Source: Scolanthus callimorphus (taxonomy: Eukaryota; Cnidaria; Anthozoa; Actiniaria; Edwardsiidae). Taken from it: 64,000 bases of DNA. The translations under genes and the position numbers were made by a program. Positions 56,025-64,000 of the stretch are shown here, piece after piece. Each line of letters starts with the position of its first letter. Position 1 is the stretch's first letter. The DNA lies in NCBI GenBank assembly GCA_033964015.1, contig CM066919.1, positions 1,054,001 through 1,118,000 on the forward strand. Direction: 5' to 3'. The notes beneath the pieces are model-generated. The model worked only from the letters and a program-made list of their open reading frames with translations. It did no database searches and was not told the origin of the DNA.

Positions 56025-58117
56025 AATATATACTAAAATATATACAAAATAGTGTTGTTAATAATAAAAAAACCTGAATGGTGCTGAGTACAGTCACGCA
56101 ATTTCAAACATTTGAAAACGTACTCGCTCACTTCTTTTTGTATTTTCCTGGCGGATTAATAAGGCAGTGAAAGAGTACGTCGTTATTTCTGGTGTTTTTT
56201 GTTTGTTATCAGATTCTTTATTTCCAAACCATCAAGCACTTCTTTCCTTAGTTCATCATAAAGCTTGCACCTTACTTATAATGACGTTCGTCCTCTGTTT
56301 CTTTTAAATCGCATTTAGTACAAATCGTGCCGCCCGGGCTCGATTTCTAATCTATGTGCACTGATCCTTAGGCGCGTGAGGGCAATTCTGTGCTTGATGG
56401 TATGGACGTTAAGAAGAAGGCTCTAGAGTGTAAGTGAGTTTGAAGGTTCGATTGGTACGGAGTTTGTTTTTATGTCCGCTTTTTTGTCGTCATCCGACAC
56501 TTCACTTTAGCCAATTTTTAAATTCTATGTAATGAAGCCTTTGCTTGAGTACGCTTTTCGCGTGTTGCAGATTGATACGCTGTGTCTCGGTGATGTTTAT
56601 CCAAAGCACACCTTATATGTTTGAAAACAAATACTTTTAAAACGCGTTAGTGTGGACAAAAGCTGGCCAAACCAATTCTGCAACTGATTCAAGATCCACA
56701 TTTGAATACTTATGCAACATTTCTTCGTAACCACCGCTTTCAGAACCCGTCGAAACTTTGTAAACATTCAGGGGCGGATTAGGAAAAAATATGACTGTAG
56801 CGCACTAAAATATTTGAAAATAAATGACAAAAAACTCCCTGAAATCTGATCACTCCCGCATATTTAGTCGACTTGAGGTAAAAGGAGAAAAAAAAACAGG
56901 ACCATACATCCAGACAAAGAGCTGAAGCGTCGTATGGCGACCGTACGGTTCTTACGCCCACGCCAGAGATTTCGGCCCTGACAGTCGCTATCCTGGTGTT
57001 GAATTACTAGTAGCTAGATACCTATGGGTGAGAGAACGCCCGGCCACCAGACCTTCAGCGCTCTGTCGCTGCGCTCCTACGCGCAGAAAGCGTTTATATT
57101 GTATATTCTACAATAACAAGACAAAGGGTGTAGGAGTAGACGCGTGTACCAGTTTATTGGAGACGAGACGATGTTAACAATACACAATTTGTCTAAAAAT
57201 ACACAATTCGCCTAAGAATTGATACATCAAGAACTGAAAATTAGACACGGTGAAGCGTTATGTGACTGGTAAACTGTCAAGTGAATAACTAATGAATTAA
57301 CAAGAATATATACGCCAAGAGGCCTCGATGGAATGCGCAGAGCGCGAATTAATAGAATGCCCAACATAAACACATATATAAGGACGCCCCTTGTACCGTT
57401 AGTGAACAATCAACTAATTACTATGCATCACCAACATATTTATAGGTCTGATGAGTGTGTAAGAGATCCATGTGGGATACGTTGTCGATTCTTTATCTCA
57501 TCGATAATGCAGGCAACTTTCTGACAGCTGCCGTTTCACATGCTATATTGTTGTTATATTCATCATCATCCAATATTAAATACGCGCATGCATTATATTG
57601 ACACGACAATGAGGTTCTTTAGCATTTTTATGTTTGCGCATGCGCATACACGTCATCCCGTCTTATTTAACTTTCCTTGTTGAACAGACGATCATTAATC
57701 CCCAGAGAGCTCCTCTAAGGATGTCTAGTGTTGTACTCTCAGCTTCTTATTTACGTACTATTTTCTCTCAATTTATTGATATTTATTTCCATTGCCATTT
57801 GAGTAAGATCTTAATAGTGACGGAGCCGCCATTTGCGCATCGCTGATATGTAATCGGATTTAACAGAACATTTGCCCCACAAAATGGTAAATGCGAGATT
57901 TTATGAGACAGCGAGATCAAGATTCAATCGTGAAAAAGATCTTTAAAAATAAGGTTCCCGTCGGTCGCGGTTAAAAGTGAATTTGAAACCTTCACAAGTA
58001 ATATATCTTTCAAACAGCTATTGCTATTAACTGATTTGAAATTTACTGAGTCTACTGAACATCGTTATGAGAACACTAAGTTGAATGGAGATGTATGTTG
58101 AGCTGGTTTGGCGCTAG
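56025..58117. other. Gene-free stretch, nothing recognised
   Basis: A/T-rich sequence with no convincing exon, RNA gene or bounded repeat. Short frames lack splice sites and family resemblance. Confidence 0.45.
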
Positions 58118-58440
58118 CCTAAAGTCCCGTTCACACTTCCCATTTTTGTCGCCGCAGAAGGGTTTCCGTTTTATATTTTGACTAAACAAAGACAGCTGTC
58201 GCTCGCGTGAGTCGCGGCAATTTCTCCCACGTACGCGACGTCAACACAAAATCACTAACTAGGTGCAACTCGGTGCGATCTGCGACATCTGCCACGATTT
58301 TTGTCCGTGATGTCGCTGAGATTTCAAATATGTTTGAAATTCTTTGCAACTTGATGCCATATGACATGTTTGAATCTCGTTTACACAAGAGAGTTGCAAC
58401 TCGCGCGAGAAAAATCGCTGCGAATCGCAAGTCTAAAGTC
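58118..58440. repeat. MITE-like sequence with GTTCACACTTCCC start
   Basis: CTAAAGTCCCGTTCACACTT at the left and a right side ending AAATCGCTGCGAATCGCAAG with TCTAAAGTC. It shares GTCGC(G/T)-rich motifs and the block TGCAACTCG(G/C) with 47868-48200. Ends are imperfect. Confidence 0.55.
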
Positions 58441-58629
58441 GGAATTGTAATAATATATAATTTGTGATAAGCAAGGATTTTATTGTTGGACTTGAAAGCA
58501 GTGGACTTCACTCGTCTCATGGCTTTTGTTTGCAGAGAGCGCGCAAATTAATGAGAAACTGTGAGCCCGCGAATGGTCAGTGGTATGTCACATGTAATCA
58601 TGCGGGCGCGAGCCGCGCTCAAATTCAAA

Positions 58630-58926
58630 ATGGCGGCGGATTTAAGTTTCGTTCTTTCTCGGCTTATTTTGTTGCGACCTGCGATTTTGCATGGGCGTTT
58701 GGTGATGGAATGGAACGAAAACTCTAGAAATTGCTTAGTTAATTTTGAAGACGACTTGAGGAAGGCACAGTTGATTTGCAAGTATTCTAAACAGGTTGTG
58801 TCGGGCAGCGTGCCAAACAAAACAACGAAAAGTGTGCGACGCGACGAGGAGGAAAACTCTCCAAAACAACCCCACCGAACTGTGTATACATTAACAGTCT
58901 TCATTGATGAATTGGCGAGAGTCTGA
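58630..58926 (+). CDS. Possible small protein, 98 residues
   Basis: A frame starts at ATGGCGGCG (58630) inside a YY1-like CAAAATGGCGGC and runs to TGA at 58924-58926. It begins MAADLSFVLSRLILLRPAIL, then a basic and acidic hydrophilic region. The start context and length make it plausible as a short gene or the first exon of one; the YY1 motif could equally mark a promoter with a chance frame. Not recognised. It lies 409 bp before the MATH gene start and in the same direction. Confidence 0.35.
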   Translation: MAADLSFVLSRLILLRPAILHGRLVMEWNENSRNCLVNFEDDLRKAQLICKYSKQVVSGSVPNKTTKSVRRDEEENSPKQPHRTVYTLTVFIDELARV

Positions 58927-59334
58927 ATTGAAAAGACGGTAAAGAAAATCGCGAAGTTGTCGCAAAACTGAAACGTGAGCTGCAGCCAAATGCATCCAGT
59001 CAAATTTCAAATTTGCATCCAGAACAGAATTGAAAACCACAATGAATTATTAATCATAGCAACATATAGCTTCAAAACACTCAACGCAAATTTAGTGGGA
59101 ACGTGAAGGGAGTTTCTAAAGACGATTTCGCCCCACGCGACCTTTCATTACTGCACAAATCCGGTATTAATGAACTGAAATCCTGATAGTTCACTGGACA
59201 CCATTCACTGGCTACCCCTCTTGATTTGTGCTTGGACTTTGTATTCCCGTGTTTGCTCTATTTATTTATAAGCAGTTAGAAGTCTTAAACGTTGTCTATT
59301 TTTCTCCATTGTTTGAGGAGTAATTAGATTACTA

Positions 59335-62300
59335 ATGGCTTTGCGGCTTAATCAGACAAGATTGCTAGACGATGGTGTTCATGGATTCACCTTTATAATA
59401 GAAGAGTTCCCTAATGTGGGAGAGTGTGCTTTCTCAAAACCATTCTATTTTGCTGGCCATCGTTGGCGACTCCAGTGTGGCGTCAAAGGAGGACAACTTG
59501 GTGCCTTCTTACGGTGGATTGGAGGAGGGGAGCATTCATTGAAGACAAAATGTCGAATGAAATTTACTGTCGATGTGCTTAACAATAAAGACCCCTCTGC
59601 GTCGGTCCATATTGGCAGTATACAAGAGGAGGATGAATTTACTCGTCCTAGGTTTGGCATTGGTTGGAGCAAGATAATGTCAGTGGAGGAAATAGAGAAA
59701 CCCAACTCTGGTTTCTTAGATGAGAACAGTTTATACATCGAGGTTAAATGCAAGATGGTTCATACTGCTTTTGAGGATAAAATGGTTGTGGCCCTATCTC
59801 CTGATACTGAATTTACTGTCAGCTCTAAGTTCTCAATTTATGGCACAGAATGGTCCTTAATTCTGTACCCAAAAGGGGACAGAAGGGACGAAGCTAAAGG
59901 GAGCAAATATGAGCATGCGTCTGTGTACCTGAGACAAGAGTACCCAAGCACTTTACGATTCAAAGTTGCATACACTCTCTACATCCCACATGGAAAAGAA
60001 GTGTCCCTCACTCACCATTTCTATGAAGCAGAATCCTCAGCAGTGTTTGGCGTTGAGAAGTTCATTCGCACCCGTGACCTGAAGGCCCTTGCCAAAGGTG
60101 GTACTGTCCCTGTAGGGGTCAGAATAACGTCTGTAGAATCCTACTTTTACCTCGGGTTTGACACCAAAGAATGGTCCCCACCTCAGAATCTTGGCTCCTC
60201 TATTGAGCTGAATGATTATACTAAAAGCCCTTTGTCATTTAAAGCTGAATCACAGGATCAGAAAAGGCTTGACTTCAAGTTGCAGTTTGACCCTGGCCCT
60301 GAGTGTGAGTACACTGAGTTGGACGATAGTGCTTATTATGTGAAGATCTTGTGGAGTGTGATGGTGTTTTGTTATATGGATGATGGCAAAAGCACAGTCA
60401 TTGACTCCTGGGATTCCCCAGGGAGAAGTGCATTCTGCTACAGTCAAGATGAGATGATGCTGCCTTCTCCTCTTCTGCTCAGTGATGTATGTACTGACAA
60501 CCTTGTATAATCAGTAGTTATTACCAAGGCATCAGAGTTTCAGCTATGATGTCTGTGGAGCAAGAATAAGTGCTGGCATGATCATGATAATTATGTTGTG
60601 TTTGAAATCAATAAGTAATACAAGAACAGAATTAGTGATAATTATGAGATTTAATTATCAGCTATACAGTTTGCAAAAAGTAATAGTTACCCGCTGTTTA
60701 AAAACAGGGCTGAAAATTTAGAAATAATCATGCCATAATGGTTGGGGGGGGGGTCTCCCCAGAAAAAAAGATGGGGGTGCTCATCCTATCCCTTAGGGTA
60801 TAAGATTCACCCAACTGCTATCTCTTAGGGTGTCCAAAGAGTCTGCTATCCCTTAGGGGGTCTCACGTCAAAGGTGACCTAGAAATTCTGCGACAACAGA
60901 GTAAATTGTTAAACTTGATGATAATTTCAAGGACCGCTACAATAAGATTAGAGATAAGGAATTAGCCTTGTGTGAAAGCTAACGTGCTAATGAAATGGTC
61001 CCATGTGTGCTTCTGAGCGTTAGCCCTAGTAAGCGGAGAAAGAGAAAAAAATCTCTGACCCCGAGAGGGATTCGAACCCACGACCTTCAGAATTGTACAT
61101 CCGATGCTCTACCAGCTGAGCTATCCAGGTCAGACTTTCTCCGCTTACTAGGGCTAACGCTCAGAAGCACACATGGGACCATTTCATTAGCACGTTAGCT
61201 TTCACACAAGGTAATTCCTTATCTCCACTCTGTTGAACTTAGTGCTACGCGGCCAAAGGCTTGCCTGAACATCTACATATATTCACTTCATTACCGCGAA
61301 CATAACATCTAATTTACCCGACCTGCTCCCAGTCTGACCTGGATAGCTCAGCTGGTAGAGCATCGGATGTACAATTCTGAAGGTCGTGGGTTCGAATCCC
61401 TCTCGGGGTCAGAGATTTTTTTCTCTTTCTCCGCTTACTAGGGCTAACGCTCAGAAGCACACATGGGACCATTTCATTAGCATGTTAGCTTTCACACAAG
61501 GTTAATTCCTTATCTCCACTCTGTTGAACTTAGTGCTACGCGGCCACAGGCTTGCCTGAACATCTACAATAAGATTAGTATTGTCCACATCAAATTTGCT
61601 ATCTCTTAGGGGTAAAATTCACTGTTGACTACACCCAATTTGCTTTCCCTTAGGGTTAAAATCAATTTTCCCGATGAGCACCCCTTTCTATTTTTCTGGT
61701 GAGTTTTTACTCTTAAAATGAATAATTTTAGATGCATTTACACCTGTATTGGGCACAATTCGAGCCCTGCACTTCAGATTTGGGATAAGTTTACTCTCAG
61801 ATTCTGCATGATATGTTTACATTCTGTTACATCATAACATAGCTTACAGTCACATTGATTGTGACCCCAGCCCCTACCCCTCTAAAATTCCAATTCCCTA
61901 CTTGGGGGGTGGGGGTATGCTTTTTTTTCTGGAATTCCACATTCTGAAAATACAGAATAACTTACTGTACCTTTGAAAATAAGCCAATAATTTGAAAGCA
62001 ATAATAATACTTGGCGACTGACATAATATGTATTTTCTTCAGGCTGTGAATCCATACAGCCCATTCTTGGATGAAGAGAAGCTTCTGAGTGTCAAACTCA
62101 TTATTCATAACAATAATGAGCTGTACGACCTCTGCTGATTGATGCCGACAAACACAGTATTGCCAAGCTGAGAGAGATCAATGCTCAGACTAAATGTTCT
62201 ACTGAAAAGTATTGGTATGTAAAGGATTAATTAGCCTGAATTCCAGTGGTCCCTTTGCTCTCTATTGTACAAATGTACCTGACTTTGCGAGAGGAAACGC

Positions 62301-62905
62301 CTGAATTTACCTGGAGATTTTTTCATCCATTACATAATTACTGACCCAAAATCTGTCAGTAGAATCTAATGGACTGCGTTTCTCAGTAAGAAGTGCAGGT
62401 GAACAATTCCATGACAACACATGTTCCCTCCAGACAACAAGGTGCCATACCTGTTGAAGAAGCCATGTGTTGTCTTGGAAACGCTTTATTAAAAGTTATC
62501 TTGGCAGCCAGAAAGCTGAATACTGGAAAATTTACAATAATACATAAACTATAAAAATAAAATACTATATTGTAAAATATAAACGGTTGTTACATGACAC
62601 TGATTGCATAATGCATGAGAAAATCTTGTGTTGAATTCAGGCATCTCCACTCACAAAGTGAGGTAGGATCGAGAGTAAATGTTTGAGTATCTGATTCATA
62701 CCAATTTTTCCAAACCAGGGAAGACCAACTTAGGATAGTTGCCAGTGAGAAAGACAAGATCATCTCTGAGAAAGAGGACAAGATCAACACAAAAGAACAA
62801 GAGCTGGGTGATAAGGAGGATGCCATTCACAGTTTAGAGCAAGAGATCAAGGAGAATGAAGAGTATATTCATGACATTGAGGATGGGCAGATAAAACCTG
62901 ATGAG
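59335..62905 (+). CDS. MATH-domain and coiled-coil protein, 5' part
   Basis: MATH domains bind short peptide motifs in TRAFs, SPOP and relatives. Exon 1 (59335-60486, 384 codons) starts at ATGGCTTTG. Its first MATH domain covers roughly residues 14-140 (HGFTFIIEEFPNVGE, FYFAGHRWRL) and a second about 145-280 (EFTVSSKFSIYGTEWSLILY, KYEHASVYLRQEYPS). A further beta-rich part follows. The donor is at AGT GAT|GTATGT. Exon 2 (62043-62214) begins AVNPYSPFLDEEKLLSVKL. It needs one extra base near 62131 to read DL-LIDADKHSIAKLREINAQ. Exon 3 (62719-62905) is a charged coiled coil (KDKIISEKEDKINTKEQELG) ending at DE|GTACAA, so the gene continues beyond this exon, probably past the window. Intron 1 holds a nested tRNA-like element. 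The domain call is firm; the exact protein is not. Confidence 0.85.
61057..61130 (-). repeat. tRNA-like sequence (pseudo-tRNA), - strand
   Basis: The reverse complement reads ACCTGGATAGCTCAGCTGG... with a normal D arm (GCTC...GAGC) and T loop (TTCGAAT). See the + copy at 61337 for defects. It lies at the centre of an inverted repeat: 60977-61042 pairs with 61134-61200. Confidence 0.75.
61134..61568. repeat. Direct duplication flanking the second tRNA-like copy
   Basis: The block CTTTCTCCGCTTACTAGGGC to GCTTGCCTGAACATCTAC occurs at about 61134-61276 and again at about 61427-61568, nearly identical. The second copy is joined to the tRNA-like sequence at 61337 by GAGATTTTTTTCTC. Confidence 0.85.
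61337..61410 (+). repeat. tRNA-like sequence (pseudo-tRNA), + strand
   Basis: ACCTGGA/TCGGGGT form an acceptor-like stem with one mismatch. The D arm is normal and the T loop TTCGAAT intact, with one T-T mismatch in its stem. The anticodon stem TCGGA/TCTGA encloses an 8-nt loop (TGTACAAT), one too long, so no anticodon can be assigned. A tRNA-derived short interspersed element explains it better than a functional tRNA. Confidence 0.75.
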
Positions 62906-63460
62906 GTACAACCTATATACAGCCTCTAAGCACTATATGTAGTGCTATATGTAAGCGCCTAAGATGTAATCCATTTGAAAATCGAGTGATGTGCCAGGAT
63001 ACCCTGAAAATATTGCCATGAAATTCCTCTGTTAGAAAAGTTTTACTGGCAAAGAACCACCACATGGCCTGGAAGGGCTGATTGAACTTGACCCTGATAC
63101 AATTGGCTGGCTCCAAGCCACCCAACTATGACTCAAAGAGATTAAACGAACGACGACGACCCTTCTCTGCCCCTTCTGGGTGGGTGGGTGACAAAAGATA
63201 GACAGCGTAAAAATCAGAGCTCTACAACTGTAACTGTACACAAAACTAAACTGATTATATAGCTATCTACACTAGTCGCACACCCTTAATGGGCGGAGCT
63301 AGTGTCAGTCACATATCTACTGCCAACATGGGGCAATTAATTCCTTTAATACCTGGGGTACTAAAGGAGGGAAAATTAAGGTTACTGAGAACCTTCGCGC
63401 ACGTCCTTGGAAAAGAAATCATACTCATCCTTAGTTTAACCAAAACATGTCCTAAACATA
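62906..63460. other. Intronic stretch, nothing recognised
   Basis: Presumed intron of the MATH gene. CTAGTCGCACACCCTTAATG and GGGCGGAGCTAGTG near 63273-63305 may mark the outer end of the palindrome that follows. Confidence 0.4.
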
Positions 63461-63462
63461 TC

Positions 63463-64000
63463 CTATATATCGTTGGAAAGCTTATAGAATGGACTAGCAG
63501 GCTATGGCAAAAAGAAGTAACTTTTTATTAAATATAATTTTTTTAAAGCTTTTATAAAAAAATTGAGTGTCATATTTTCAAGAGCTATCGCCGCCGAACT
63601 GCTTGACCTTGACTCCCAAGAAACACATTGTTTTAATCCTTAAAGGTGTTTCTCAAAAACCATGTCTGCGTTTTTTTAAATTTTGTTTAGTTCAAAAGTT
63701 ATGAATTTTTTAAATTTTCAGAGCATGAAAATTCTATAAAATTTGATAAGTTCCATAAACTTTTGAACTACGCAAAATTTCAAAAAACACAGACACGGTT
63801 TTTTGAGAAACACCTTTAAGGATTAAAACAATGTTTTACTTGGGAGTCAAGGTCAAGCAGTTCGGCAGCGATAGCTCTTGAAAGTGCCACACCCACATTT
63901 TTAATAAAACCTTTAAAAAAATTATGTTTATCAAAAACTTATTTCTTTTTAATATAGTCCGCTAGTCCATTCTATAAGCTTTCCAGCGATATATAGGTTG
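63463..64000. mobile_element. Large palindrome at window end
   Basis: Arms meet near 63735. TATATATCGTTGGAAAGCTT at 63465 pairs with AAGCTTTCCAGCGATATATA near 63975; ACTGCTTGACCTTGACTCCC pairs with GGGAGTCAAGGTCAAGCAGT; TTAATCCTTAAAGGTGTTTC pairs with GAAACACCTTTAAGGATTAA. The right end lies outside the window. A foldback or MITE-like element. Confidence 0.85.

Larger units (their letters stand above)
60759..61699. mobile_element. TIR element interrupted by a tRNA-like composite
   Basis: CCAGAAAAAAAGATGGGGGT at the left pairs with CCCCTTTCTATTTTTCTGG at the right, with GCTCATC and GATGAGC inside. The (TAT)C(C/T)CTTAGGG motif is repeated on both sides. A G run (60744-60753) precedes it. This matches the organisation of 42310-42771, but the middle (about 60970-61570) is occupied by a tRNA-like composite, so one element is nested in another. 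Confidence 0.8.

Noticed and set aside
58548..59003. 151-residue frame on the - strand
   Set aside because: Antisense to the small + frame, with no start context or family motif; not better supported than the + reading.
61337..61410. Functional tRNA gene
   Set aside because: Eight-base anticodon loop, mismatches in acceptor and T stems, and location in a repeated composite argue for a tRNA-derived repeat.

Overview
This window is nuclear DNA from an animal. Genes are split by many GT-AG introns and embedded in dense miniature inverted-repeat elements. The recognisable genes are animal housekeeping or immune genes. The repeat types (for example elements ending in AGGGGCGTAGCC), the intron-rich gene structures and a degenerate fragment of an ORF type I associate with corals and sea anemones suggest an anthozoan cnidarian. 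That assignment is an inference, not a proof.

Layout: 1-1801 is the 3' end of an mRNA-export WD40 gene (rae1, + strand). 3546-4280 is a single-exon uncharacterised gene on the - strand. 6641-8984 is an acyl-CoA synthetase (+) with an in-frame stop. 10265-11056 is a small two-exon uncharacterised gene (+). 13018-26096 is a complete ten-exon flotillin-2 gene (+) whose introns are crowded with transposon-like elements and a 69-bp array copied from its own exon 5/intron 5 junction. 28784-37593 is a glutathione synthetase gene (+, 13 exons). 40323-49315 is an eight-exon 2'-5'-oligoadenylate-synthetase-like gene (+). 49316-58626 is mostly repeats: a foldback element of about 5 kb with CRE-like palindromes in its arms, a 3' fragment of a non-LTR retrotransposon, and MITEs. 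59335-62905 is the 5' part of a two-MATH-domain, coiled-coil gene (+). 60759-61699, inside its first intron, is a nested element carrying two tRNA-like sequences. The window ends in a large palindrome.

The genes do not form an operon or an obvious pathway; they are independently transcribed neighbours. The most notable locus is the oligoadenylate-synthetase-like gene. Its predicted product keeps the fold signatures of the family, but it appears to have lost two of three catalytic aspartates, and its most likely first exon encodes a hydrophobic, signal-like N-terminus.

Three conserved exons (rae1, glutathione synthetase, MATH gene) each need one extra base to stay in frame, and each could be explained by a missing C. 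Flotillin-2 and the OAS-like gene need no correction. This mix points to small assembly errors at least as much as to decayed genes.
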